Assembly: GCA_037903475.1 (NCBI GenBank)
Contig: JBAJFG010000080.1
Span: 868,001 to 932,000 of the forward strand
Length of the DNA stretch: 64,000 nt
Direction of reading: 5' to 3'
From: Ancylostoma caninum
Lineage: Eukaryota; Nematoda; Chromadorea; Rhabditida; Ancylostomatidae
Positions within the stretch are counted from its first letter, which is position 1. Each line of letters opens with the position of its first letter. Below are positions 1 through 13,600 of the stretch, piece by piece. The notes below the pieces were generated by a model. It worked only from the letters and a program-made list of their open reading frames with translations. It was not told where the DNA came from and made no database searches. Both the position numbers and the translations under genes were made by a program.

Positions 1-3000
1 ATGGCGGCCTTTATCTCCTCGAGAGCCAACTCTGCATGTAACCGTACGACATGATCGGAATCGAAGCGCCATAAACGAAGGAGCTCTCGATGCAGATCTC
101 GTAGCCGTGCGCCAACAACCTATAGAAGTGCTTTTTATCGGATAACCAAATAACAAAGGCGAACAAAACGAAGACCTCGAATATCTTCGCTTCACAAGAT
201 CTGATGATTTGGCGAAGGAGGTTCACAGCTGCACGCCTAACTAAGGCACTGTCATCAAAGGAGATCACATGTTCTACGACTAGAAAGATCTGAAATATGA
301 ACAATAATTTTTACACACTTAAATTTCAAAGACAGAACATCTTCACTTCATTGATGTATTTCTCCAAATTTCGTCCACGGCACGCTAAAATCAGCTCAGC
401 AAGCGACTGTGAAGCACTTGCTCTTAGAATCTCGTCTTTTTCCGTGAAGCACGCTAGGAAAACACCAGCACATTCATCGATCCAGACAGGACTCATGTCT
501 CCTGGGAAACCATGACAAATTAGTCATGATGGCCTATTTAAATTAAAAGCAGAATAACAAAAACAAGCAAAATAGAGTACAGAATAAAAATGCACGTTGT
601 TCAAAAAAATCAAATTCTAGATGGAGATGGGTACAGCAGGCAGTGTCGGTCATTTTGAAGCAAACATGGTTTGGCACTGCCATGCATGAAAATTCCAAAA
701 ATTCGGAACTTATGGTATTTGAATACCCGGTTTATGAAAAAGATGTGCGAAGATACATAAGGCCGACTAAACCAAAAAGACGCGGAAACCACTGGCAGAG
801 CATAGAAAAAAAAGCCCTAAACCCAAGTTGATCCAGACAATGCTACGGTTTTCCATTGTCCTCGAATCTCACATGAGAGTAGACTATTGGCGCTCTCGCG
901 CAGTTTGTTTCTCTTACGAGAAAGGAAGCAGTACGATTTCTTGAAAGGGGCACCAAACACACCAACTCTTCAAAAGCTAGCTGGTTTTTGGGGAGATCCT
1001 ATTATCGTCAACATCGACGATCAATATGATCGGCTCATTCCATATTAGGATAGTTCAGCAAGCTTCAAATCCACGCAGAAAAATCTTTGAAAACTGCTTC
1101 TGAATACCCATGAGGGAACCCGCCATGTGGATACAATGATAATCACACCTTTCAGCATCCATAAATCTGTAGAGAAACGGTCTAAAAAGAAAGGATTTCG
1201 AACCACTGACGGCCGTCTTTTTCATCCGCGTGGGAAGAAACAAAAGCGGCTGCAAAGCGGAACGAAATCGCAACACCCACAGAAATCGCCGGTTACAATG
1301 CCACAATGAACGGATGAGTAATGTCATCCAAACTGAAGCGTGAGAGTGGAAGCGCAGAACTCAACTCTCATTCCCCACCATACTCAGAGCGTAGCTGATT
1401 AACTCTTTTCACAAAGGGAAATAGAAAGCACGAGTAGCGTTTTTTTCTATAAGAGGTGTATATTCTGTGAAAGACATACAAAAACTTACCTAGTTCTTTG
1501 AATACTTTCCCAATAACTTCGCAAAGTCTTGAGCGTACAACAACATCAACAGGTACTGAGTTATCCTTGTCAGCTGCACTTTTTTCACCTTCAACATCTA
1601 CCTAGAAAATGATGGATGAATGACAATAACAAAGTCCTAGAGAGAATACATCACACCTCTGATTTTGACTCAGTGACACTCTCAGAGTTTTTAAATATTG
1701 AGATTAGTTCACGAAGATAATTGGAGTTGTAGCAGGCCGCTTCTGCAACCGCATTAATGGCAGCCAAGTATACGTACGAGTCACAATCGAAGATCGCTTC
1801 TGAAAGGGACAAAAAAGTCAAAGTTTTCCGTACAAGTGAAATACCTGTTTCCTAGTATTGAAAAAAGCACTCGAAATGCTCAAGACAAACTTAAAATTTT
1901 GGTGCCCGCCATGAAATTTTGAAAATGTGGAAAGTTACAAGTGCGAAAAAGTTGTACGTTCGCGACGACTCGTCCAAACATAAATATAATGTGGTCGTTC
2001 TATCCCCTAAGATAATGAAAACAATAACTTGAAAAAATACATGTAGTCTCTCTCACTGATTCTTGGAAAAACGCTAAAGAAAAAAGAAAGCGAGTAAGTG
2101 CGTGGCATCTGGAGAAGCAGATGAGGAAGACGAAAAGCAGTAACTAGGCACAGGTTCTCCTTTTATTTTTTTTTCGTTACTCTTAGAGCAGACTAGAACA
2201 CAAATCCCTCTACATAGTTCGATTTCGATTTTTACCACTCATATACGAAGGGAACGAGCAAAAGAATCAACTTGGGGCGAAAACGGAGTTGAGAGGCTTC
2301 TAAGCCTGTACCTAAGCATAAGCTTAAACAGTATTTGTGAGAAATACGAAATGAAAGTCATGCACGCAGCAACAACACCTTCATCGTGGTTTCCATGAAT
2401 GCACAAGCAATAACGTACCAGATTTTTTGAGGGATTTGAGCAAAAAGCAAAGAATTATTGAGATAAAAAACATTTCCGTTAGCATTTTCATCGCAATACC
2501 CTCCAAATCTATACCTTTCATCGCTTTGAAGAGCCATTCTTCCAGATGTAACAAAATTGTAGGATTCCTAAGACGAATAAGTCGTCCTGCGTCAAGAAGT
2601 GCTCCACCACGCTCAACAGGCGAATCATCAGCAAGGCGATCACGTATGCTGTCGACAATATTACCAGGACCTTCCCTAAATAATAAACATGCAGTACTCT
2701 GGTAGATGCTGAAGTGGTATGATAACAGTTTTGATTTTTGTTGTGCATTTTTTTTTGCTACCTTAGCTTTAGAAATCTCGAAGCGAGCAGTACCATTCAT
2801 TGCCACTACCTGATGCGCGAAAGAAACGATTGAATGCTCATTTATTTATAGAGATACGGTCAAAATGAAAGTACACACTACAAAATTGAATAAATAACCA
2901 ATAATGTTGAATAATGAGTCGGTAGTAGTCAGAAACAAACCATAGAAACCACTCACTTGTTTTTGATTGGGGGAGGAGTTTCAGCTGCAGAAGGGAGATC

Positions 3001-6000
3001 TTTTCCGAACAAAGAAGCCAATTTTCGGGCATCCGCCGCCACTACCAGGATAGCGTCATCACTGCGCTTGAGACCCGAAGCAAAGTTAGAGAACGACATC
3101 AGGGCATCACACGTTTCCAAAAGCGCCGAAGAAACCTAAACCTTTCACTACGAAATGTGCGTAGTAATGTCACTGTACGATCTTACCTGTTCATCCACAC
3201 AAGCTCCCATAATAACACCTCCAGCTAGTCCAACTGCCATTTTGGCGTTTTGTACTATAGTTGCATGTAAACGCCGGTCATCTTCACCCTCAGCAGCAAT
3301 AACGTCTAAAGTTTCGAATGCCTTCTCACGGTGGTCGAGATACTGCATAGTCGATCGTAAAATCTCCTGTAATGTCATTTAAACATATATGCACAGATAA
3401 TTTTACCCACAAATAATGGTCATTTTACCTTAACCAGGTCCAGCAGTGACAATACAGTTTTTCTATCACTGCAATCAATGTCGCTACTCTGCAAATGCTC
3501 GAAAAACACTCCAGCCACGAGATGCCATGATAATCGATCGAGAACTATAACGCTATTGTTACTCGCGATGTAGTAGGACACCATCACGAATAATTAAATA
3601 ATGAACTAATATTGGTTTTCTCATCGTCGATGAAGCGAGCAACATCCTTTTCAGCATCACAACCCCAGTTCCGTATACTTCTACAAGCGATTTCTACCAT
3701 CAGCCGGCTGCTCAGTGATCCATCCAAACTCTAAACGACGAGACAAACGGTAACATCCAAAAGAAATAAATAAACACAGGGAAGATTTCATCGGGTGACA
3801 TAATAACCATGTTTTGAAAACCCACTTTCAGAAAGGCCATAGTTGAGTCAATCCTCCTTGCAAGTATCTCATCTCTGTTCAGACCAAGACGAGACAGGAT
3901 TACCTTCCCATAAACAGCTGCAACAAAACAATAAAATACCATTAACAACTTCAACAAAACAAAACATATCGGCAATTTTTTCCCACAAGCACCGATTTGA
4001 TGCATATAGCAGAGGCACTCACAAGATTTCTCTTCGACGAGCTGGACAAGCCTTCGTTGTTCCTTAAGCTCAAAACAGGAAGAAGCGTCGCTAATGAAGG
4101 CAAGAAGGAAGTCGGACTAGAAAATTTGAGAGTGAGTTTTGTTCAGATTTTGTTCATATTTCATAATAACATCTGCAATGGATACGAGGGAAATATTTTA
4201 GAACAAACCAGATTCTCGACATCTTTTAGAGCATTTTTCAGAATTATGGAAATGTCGCTCATCAGTTTAGTGGCGGAGGATTTCTTATCGTCTTCTCCCA
4301 GCGAAAGCAACGATAAAAGAACAGCAACACACTGAAATACTGCACATAGTGCTGTTTGAAAAACATAAAGCTCCCAGCACTCACAGGCAAGTAACGAGGG
4401 TTGGTTTTTAGAACACGAGCAGTGGACTTCTCACTGCTCCACAGCTTCAGTAAACAGAGGGAAATATCATGACTGTCCGACCAGGAAGGGTGCGTCGAAG
4501 AGCACAAAGCCTGACAAATTAGAGAAAAAACAATTAAAACGACGTAAAAAATAAGAAGAAACCCGTGTATAAGTATCGATTAACAATTTATGTATGTGAC
4601 ATATATTTGAAGTAAAACAAAGTCGAATAAGAAGAATTTACGTAAGGTTGCGGACTGACCTCCCAGGGCTTGAATAAGACATCATCAATGAAAATACCAG
4701 CAGCGATGGGATTTCTTCCTCGCATCTCTTCAGCAAACATAGAGAACAGAACGGAGACGTTTTCACGGGGAAATTTTCCATCCTAGACCACTGACATTGA
4801 TTTTTGGAACTTTGTTTTGCAGGAACTTAAATATTCTTTAACAACAAGTGCAAGAAAGATTACGCTGCCGCTAGACTCTACGTGGTATATGTCTGGGACG
4901 TTTTCGCCAACCCGCAACATTGGCTCCGGCCAGAGCTATGAGTCGCCGAGATTTCAAATCTCTTTTATTCGTCATGTTACCGGGAATTTCGTCCTTGAAT
5001 TTGAATGTGAATGTATTACTCGTCAATCTTTTAGAAGAACAGATTACATAACTTATCAATAGCTCCAGCAAAGCTGCGAGCTTTTTCATAGCTGTTACAC
5101 TCCTCACGAAGTATAAGTAGTATCTAGCGCCGCCATTGCTACGACGTCAATTTTGATACCAGACTGCGGCAGCTGTGTGGCATGACTGTGATTTCAATCC
5201 CACCGAATTTGAGAGAAACAATATGGCAAGATAAATCGAATTTCCACGACTATCTTCCACCGTTTGGCCTCTCCTGTACCTTTGACTAACTGGTTAAAAA
5301 GGTGAGAAGCAACGATATCTCAATTTTGCTCTGTTTGAGTGAAATTGCTGCATTCTTCATAAACTTTGTCAAACGAGGGAAGTTGAAGGACATGGCGAAG
5401 CACTGGCGACTACCTTGTTGAGTCATTCACTTGCGAAAACAGAAATGAAGGCATAATCCTCAAGACTTTGCCTTGCTAAAGCATTTAAATCAACCTATTC
5501 TATAGTGAGACACGATGGCACACAACCACCAACTAATGAAAAACCTAAAAACCAAGAAAACTAACCTTGATCAGCTGAATGAACTGAGAAGCGACGTTTT
5601 CGTAGTAAGCCATCTTTCTGCTATTTCTGGGTGGTAAAGCGAGTTGCTTTGCAAAAGTAGACAGGAAAGGAGTGTTCTGCCAGAGTTGATTACCATCTTA
5701 AATTTGAAAAAAGGACGAAAATAAACAACGAATAAAAAACGTTAAACGTTAAATAAAAAACGTTGGACGAGAATAAAAAACGTTAAACACATTGATTTAC
5801 TAGTTGGTTGAACAGTATAAAAACACTCACTGATCTCCTCGTAAGATGACAGCGTTATCCCTAATCCATTTCTAGCTACCAGAATTTTTGATAATCGTGA
5901 TCCAATGGATAACTAAAAAGTTGAGCAAAAATGTTCACCGAGAAAATTAGTCACATACACTTGAACGCATTGGTGAAGCAAACGGCTAAAAAGCACAACT

Positions 6001-7420
6001 CACCGTAAGTTGCTTCGGAGGCTTCACGCCGTTTCTCGGTTTCAGCAACCCCAAAAATGTACAAACTAACAGCTGAGGATCAGTAAATTTTAGAATCTCC
6101 TCATACACAGAAGCCATGCTATTGCTTGCGTCCAACAACATCAACTACAAATACGATGATGCAGGAGAAGCTCCACTCGTTTGTTGAATCTGAACACATA
6201 CCTGTTCGAAGACACACACGATATCTGAGCAGTACCTCGTTAACAAGTTCGAACGAATAGCATCATTACAATCAAGAAGTGCAGCAATGCACTTTGCAGC
6301 AAGGCGCAGCTGAAAAAGCACGGCTACGAGAAAGAAAACGAAGCAATTAATTGGAAGAAACAACAAGCAAACCTGATCCTTTCTGAAATCGCGATCACTG
6401 GTACATCTCTCCCAAGATTTGATTACATGAGACCGTAGTTGTAGTGGAATGCCAACTCCTGAACAAACAACAGAAATCATGAAAGGAATACTTAAACAAA
6501 AACTGCGCAGCAAATTTCTCAACGACATCCTCACCTTGATCCAGGTATGGAGAAACACATGTCAAAATAAAGAATTGAAATGCAGATGATAACAGAGCAG
6601 AATGTTTCACAGAAACAAGAGGATACTCTGCTGTCTTCTGATACGCAGTTTTTAACTCATCTGCGATCTAAAACGAAGAGAAAGAAATAAAACCCAGGTG
6701 GTAATTTCTAGAAAAGCTATGAAATTACCTCATGAAAAACCAACATGATTAAATGACCATATCTAACTCTGACGTCGAAAAACTCATCACTTGTGTGGCA
6801 AAATGTCGATGTTGACGCTTCAGATGTACTCGCAAGGTCGCAAGCATTTCTCCTTCGCATGCAATAGCACGAGCTTGGGCATGCTGGCAGATCCTAAAGC
6901 GAACACATGTGGGTAGAAGAGAAAAGTTATAAATCAAGGAAAGTAACTTTTTCTTTATCTTCCAAACAGGAAAGAATAGCTGCAAAAGGATCACAATTTG
7001 ATGACGTCCATACAAGATCTAAAAATAATTAGTAAACAAGTTTACTTAGGATACAAGATCTAAAAATAATTAGTAAACAAGTTCACTTAAGACCGAATAA
7101 AAATCGAATAACAATTTATTTAATTATTCATTCAGGACAGGATCCGAAGAATTCGAATGTTCAAAAAAGAGACAGATCTAAATGCCTCATTCCAGAAGGA
7201 TTGTATTGCTCCTCTTTTTCAAACATCTGAACGAGAGACTAATTCCAGATCGAATTTTCGAATGTCGAAAAAATCGATAGGTTTCTAATGCAGTACTCGG
7301 TCCTGGCGTTACAAACAAACCGATCACCCGTTTGTCGATCTAGAACTTACCCTTTTCAACAGATGTGCACTTCTCTAGGAGATTAAAAGCCTTATCCAGC
7401 TTTGACTCTGATTTCATCAT
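1..7420 (-). CDS. TANGO6/TMCO7 (RTP1-like) HEAT-repeat protein, partial
   Basis: Exons, written left to right (reverse of transcription): <1-119, 176-289, 347-501, 1490-1601, 1657-1799, 2419-2675, 2957-3135, 3187-3366, 3429-3544, 3607-3730, 3826-3917, 4023-4116, 4209-4331, 4385-4510, 4660-4782, about 4843-4935, one or two weakly defined exons in 5230-5430, 5566-5696, 5831-5912, 6004-6144, 6202-6309, 6373-6458, 6535-6667, 6729-6893, 6948-7018, 7351-7420. Codon phase agrees at nearly every junction, and I placed the start at the first of two ATGs near 7420. The C-terminal part carries the family's signature order: DSYVYLAAINAVAE, then RLCEVIGKVFKEL, then ALVRRAAVNLLRQI, then a stretch ending RLHAELALEEI. 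This matches the conserved C-terminal region of metazoan TANGO6, a HEAT/armadillo-type protein implicated in Golgi organisation; its yeast relative Rtp1 acts in RNA polymerase II assembly or import. The final residues and the stop lie beyond the left edge. The family call is firm, exact residues in 4.8-5.5 kb are not. Confidence 0.85.
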
Positions 7421-7643
7421 CCGGTGGAGCAGAACAGGAGAACCTCGGAAGTAAACACGGAAAACTAATCAGAGCTTCTTCCCTGGAAAAACAACAAGAA
7501 ATCCGTGGTGTTTACCGATCTTTCTATTTTTAGTCGTGAGGTGTGTTGTGTGTAGTGCACTGCGTCGAACACATTATTCCACGAGCAACTGGGATTACGG
7601 TAGGGTCAGGCCTGAACAGTTCCCAGTGCCGCTGTCATTACAA
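7421..7643. promoter_or_regulatory. Presumed shared divergent promoter
   Basis: Only about 220 bp separate the TANGO6 start on the minus strand from the first plausible start of the plus-strand gene. The two genes point away from each other, so this stretch must hold 5' untranslated sequence and probably both promoters. No clear TATA box is visible, which is usual for nematode housekeeping genes. This is inferred from layout, not from a recognised motif. Confidence 0.4.
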
Positions 7644-10600
7644 TATGGTTCTTGTTGATCGACCGTCCTGCTCCGAAGCCAACATGATGGAGCCTCGTAA
7701 AGCAACTGCTTCGTCACACATCACTCGCGATCTGCTTGGGAAGAGGCACGGCGAGGTTAGCGTTTTTATGTTTCTTAACCACTTCCTGTGCAATGTTTTT
7801 GTTGGTGTCACTTTACTACTAGGCTGATTCATAAATTCTGTCTCAACTCTGATACGCAAGAACAACACATTTGGCGAGCTTCGCTGCCTGTCTAGCAAAC
7901 CAGTTTCCAGTGTATCTGGACAGACGAAGTTCGTCAGTTATATTGCCATACATAGATTCCCACCAAGCATGGATTACTAACCAAAAGGGCTTTCATTGGC
8001 GCAAGAATTCCGACATCACTGAAATTCGTGCTATGAAGCGGCCTTGGAATCCTCCGCCGTACCATTCGCATCGACACTGTCGATGGCTAAACCTCAGACA
8101 ATTTTAGGGGCAAACCCGTTCCAACCGCCGGCAAATCTCTGAGGAAACGTTTGAACGAGGACCAATAGAGGGCAAACAGCAGGTGAAACCACGCAAGTTG
8201 TGGGCCAAACGCACTATCGGGCGAATCGAGGGCTGACTGCAGAATCATTCGGGCTGATGCGTGACCGTCGTGGTTCAGCCCGCTATGTGAATAAAATTGA
8301 AACCTCGTTTCAGATATCTGTTACATAGAAGTATCCGCAACTGTATACGCTCTCTTCTATGGTAGGATAATGTAGGAAAGGCGGACGAGTTGCTCCGCCA
8401 GGCAGATCCAGGCAAACCGCGACGCTTGACCGTAATCGGGTGGTAGTAGCGCGCCATAGACCCAGGCTGTCCATAGTGCTACCTGAAGAATCGCGCCATA
8501 CGACCTACACCCGAATAGTGTTGGGCATCGGCACATTTTTCGCCGGCGCTGACTAGCGGATGCAGGCGTCCAATTGGCAGTTAATTGTGGAGAATGCTGC
8601 CTTGTGCGCTGGATTAGGAGCAGTAGCGCATGATGGTTTACGTGGTCATGACGGCCTGGACGCGAGCAGTACTCGGGCGGATCTGAATGCAAGCCCCGTT
8701 TACAGCGACTCTACAGCGGCTGAACGCGGCTACTTGTTAGGCAAAAACACCCGAATGCTCGTCCCGCCCCTCGCTTCTCGCTCGTCCGGAACGGGATTTG
8801 CCCTCGAAATTGTCTAATACCTCCAACTACAAATGAAATGGACGTGGGTTTCTACCCGAACCATTACGACGTTTTGGGCTGCGTTCGTGCTGCACAGTTA
8901 TCAGAGACAATGGTCATTCGATTAATGCGGGTGCTGTGGCAGCAACTCCATTGTCATCCGGTGAGTTTTACGGCTTGTTTCCTTTTAGAGTTGTTTCAAG
9001 AACAAGAAAGAATATCATAAGAGAAAACAAGCTATGAAAATTACTGAAGACGCTGGATTGTTCAACCGTCAGCCGTTGGACCAACCGCGCTGCGTGCCTC
9101 GATGCCAGCATCACCGCTGCTACGGTGTAAAAAACTCTCAAAACGGATACTCCATACAGGGGACGTCTGTGGGCTCTGTGGATGTTGGGTGTTGCCCCGG
9201 TCCTGCCACTTGGATGGTGCGGCTCTTCAAAGGCCGTGGGAGGTGCAATCGTGATTGACATTATCTATGCTTTTCAGAACACTTCCGTGAGCACCAAAGA
9301 CTCCTTGAGTATGTGTACTTGAAAACTTTCTGATGCAGAAGGAAAGAATCTGTGTTCTTCATTGCACCAAATTCAGGGTCGTCACTATATTCGAAACGTT
9401 TCAAAGAAGCACCAGTCCAGATTCGGGCCCTCAACACCTCGAAGATTTTTTTTGCCGAAACAGTACAGTGGGGTTATTGAGGTGCGGAATACGATAATGG
9501 GTTACTTTGGTTACATGTTAGCTAAGGTATCTCGCGGAATCCTCTCGAATTTGAGGGCACTCCGTGAGGTAGCTTAAGTACTATGCAGGGAATGTCATTC
9601 ATGATTGCACTCTTCGCTTTGGGAGCATCGCTATATCACTCGTAAACTTCGGCTGATACGTGTTAACCCAAACGTTGATCCTATCATGGGATGTCTCCCG
9701 TAGCCTTGCAAAAATGTGCTTATGGTACAAATGGATACGATGTTCGTGCTCAGAACCTCAAATAACACCGCTATGAGATATTTTATGCAAATATTTTTCT
9801 TTTTTCAAAAATTTCTCTTCAAGTTTTGGGGTATGATGTGTGGTATAGCGCTAGCTGCTGCTATCTTATCCAAAAGGTACTTGGTATTGAAGGAAGTGGA
9901 TAGCAAATGTTGTCTTTCTATAGTTAGTTTTTCAGAATGACTTAGATGCCCCACGTGCGAAACGTCGATTCGAGAGAGTCAGTGCTCAGTTCGAGAGATT
10001 CAGAATATCTGAAGGAGCCGATGACAGCGGAAGGATTGATATGTATGTGTGATGCTTCTTATTTTTATTATTCATTTTAACGTGATCTGTTTGAGGTAAC
10101 ATCACATAATATGTCCTTTCACTATCCTTGTCGCCGTGACGGCAAACCAAGGTTCTCTTGATAGTTGACATTAAAAAAAGGATGAGAACTATCAAGGAAA
10201 CCCTATAATTTGTTATAACAGCAGCGATTCCAGCGCGAGGGGCGAGCCCCGCGCCGCATGCCTACCGAAAAGCGCACTTCCATCGATTCTCACTGTATTA
10301 CATTCATATAAAAGAGAAGGTATAATACTGAGATCGTAGTCTAATTTAGTCGAGAACCATGCATTCCGTCATGCACCTCGTTTTCCTGACATTGCCGTGA
10401 ACACCGTAAGAGGTTTTGCATGAAGTAATAGTGTTTGATTCTCACTTCAAGCAAACCTCATACCTTGAATTGTCAAAGCGGAGCAGATGCCAATTCTAGA
10501 CATCGGCTTTGGCCGTTTGCTGGTCCTGTCAAATCACATGCTATTTTTATTTTCTTAAAAGGGGAAACTCTTGTTCAAAAAAAAAAAAAAAACTAAGGAT

Positions 10601-13600
10601 GTCATGGTACGTTTCCGCTCTTCAAGTTTATAGGACGTTACTCAAAGTTACACACTTTGAACTACATACAGGAAGAAGTCACACATGAATTTTTATAGTA
10701 TGACTACATTCTGAGCACTACGCACATTAGATGAGAAAAGAATGGCTTATAAATATTTAGGGATACGGATTCCGAAGAGGATGATGACGTTCGCAAAAAC
10801 TCCACTGACGATGCTTTGACCGAAGGAGTTGTGGAAGAGCCAGATGATGTTTCTAACGGTTTTCTCCTTGGCGATTACCTTAAAGACTACTTGGAGCGCA
10901 TGAAGCAAGAAAACATTCTTCCTTCGAGGTATCTTTGCAGTTTTTTTTTTCGGATTTATTTACTACGTAGCCTTACAGTTTCTTCATCTGAACAGTACAT
11001 CGCTCCCCAAACGAACACCGCATTGCGGTGACCGTAAAACGGGTTTAAGAGTTGTGCCGCGCCGCGCCATATGGTGAAGGATAGGGCGCGGCAGCGCAGA
11101 GCGAGCTCCAAGTGCCGCGAGCAGGGGGGGGGGGGCTTTCAGAGATTTTGCCTCGCGCGAGCCATCCACGGCACTGTGTAGACTCGCTTTGCGAATCGCG
11201 AAGTCGAATGGTCTGGGGTATTCGTTGCTGCGCAGCAAATCCAACTTCCAGAGCGAGGTGTTTCCCGCGCGCAGGTCACTTCTCGCCATAGGTGCGATAG
11301 TCGGAGCCGAGGCTCTCACCCCCTTCACTTCGGACGGGGGTCCGGCAGATTCCCTTTACTTAAGCGTTAATAATTTTTTTTCGGGTAAAGGAAACGATGA
11401 GGGAAATGAGAAGAAGAAGGATGCAAATGAGGGGGAGACGAAGTAACAGAAGGCAATATCAGGAAGTTAGACGGAAACATCCTTATTAGTTAATGTTAAT
11501 GAACATTTAATGAAGGATTATAATAAATGTGAATGCTGTGTGAGTCGGCCGGAACGAATGTCTTATAGGTTACGAAATTCGAGTTAGTGCACTGAATTGA
11601 ACGGATTGCAGGGGGTTGAGGGAATTAGGAATAACACGGCTGTGAGTGAAAATTTTCATAGGGTGAAGGGTATCCTGGCATAGCTGAAACCTAGGAGATG
11701 AAGAAGGCACCCTGTTTGCTTAGAATGAGTGAAAATTTGCGGAACCGTTTGCATCTTTCGAAAGCAATACTTTTCGTGGCAGTTTCAGTTCTATGGCTGA
11801 TAAAAGTATTAATAGGAAGTGAATCAAAAATGGGACAGTCCAGGGAAGAAGAGAAGGAAAAACTGTATAATGTGAAACCAATTGCAAATGTTCTAGTGAA
11901 TACCTTACGGGAACCAAGTTGAGGTTTTTGAGACCGACGAAAATAGCGCGAAACAGGAGGTTTTTCGCGAATTTCTCTTCAAAAGCAAAATCAAATGAGA
12001 TGACTAGGGCATGATATTGAAGTAGAAGAAATTCTCTATCGATTCGTATATGATATGATGGGTCAAAGTCTGTCCTGCGCTGTGCAGGAGGGGATGGAGC
12101 CAAAACCAGTACATTGGCTCCGGTCAAAAGCGAGACAGTGCAATGAGGGAGGAGGGCGCAGAGCGAGAACCGAGCCGTCCTTATAGAATTGGCTCCGGCA
12201 CCCTTCATCTTTAGCGGGAAGGACTTGCAACGCCTTTCCAGAAAAAGTGATTAGTGATATAGGTGTAATTTAACAAAAAAAGGCCACTATGTACCCTTCA
12301 CTGATATGTCCACGTTTGAAATGAGGAAGTTATAAGGGAAAAAAGCCGTTTTTTGGCACTTTTTAGTATTGTCAAAAGGGAAGTGGTTGCTGTGGGTGAA
12401 ATATAGGGTATTGGGCACGAGGGGGTAGGATATGAAGTGCTGATATTCCACGGACCCTCCTATTTTTGAAATAATTGTAATTTGAGTGATTTTTATATTT
12501 AAATTAGTGCCATATTTTCCGCGTCGAGGCGATGACTCATCGCGCCGCCTCCGTCAGTTCGCCGCAAATGGAAGGGTATACCTGAGATAGACAAACAGCA
12601 ACTGAATTACTAACACCTATGTCTGTAATCGTGATCTCTCCCCCCCCCGTAGTCCCGCCGTCGCCTTTTTGTGACAGCCAGCTAGGAAAGCTGCTGCTAC
12701 CCCTCTCCCCCCCCCCGTCGACGACCACCCTTCACTTTTGGCACCGCTGACAGGCTTCAGACCCCTCAGACCCCCTTCACTTCGGGGACCTCCGGCTCCC
12801 CCCTATCGCACCTATGCTTCTCGCGTCACGCCGCGGACCGGAAAATGTCTGAAACTCGCTTAACCTATCAGCATCCTCTCTTGCCGTGTGGCAGCATTCG
12901 ATTGGGGAACGATGTGAAGTGCATTGGCCAACCGAGCCGATTGTGGTTTTCTTTGTTGTCGACATAAATCTCCATTTCCCGCTACATTCGCTTCAATCAA
13001 TCAGAATATCTGCATTATCAACAAAATTAAAATAGCGCATCTTACCCTACGACTTGATGCGGTGCCCAAGTGTAATAGCTCGAAACAAGTTTTTCAGTGC
13101 TCTGCCGTTTAAATAACATCCTGCGGCAGTATTCATTTTTCACGGATCCGCAATTTTCAAGATTTTTTGACTGCAGTTTCACACATGGGGTCATTTGAGG
13201 TGCTGAACACTATCGTATCCATTTTGAATCGCAACTCCATTTTCATGGGTATGTGGTAGGTTCGGCATTTCACATATACTTTTGTAATTCTGGATGGAAG
13301 GGTTACTTATTATGCTGATCGCGATTATCAACGTCATTTCTCATGACGCCGCCGTTTCTCCCAAGCATTTTCTTCAGATTACACATGGTTATCTTACCGT
13401 AATCTTAGAAAAAAGGATTTGCAGCCAAAATGGATACGATATTTGTGTTCAACATCTAAACCTGCGCAAGGTTTCAGCGAGAAACATTTCTTGATGATTT
13501 TGGGTCTGTGAAAGTTGAATAGTGCCTCTTCCTCCCATCTGTAGCGATCGCTTGAAACCTTTTTTGAGTGACGATACTGAAATGTACATTAATTTTAATT

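Noticed and set aside
2740..2815. Extra small exon of the TANGO6 homologue (FEISKAK)
   Set aside because: It has splice-like borders, but joining it creates a stop or breaks phase, while skipping it joins the neighbouring exons perfectly.
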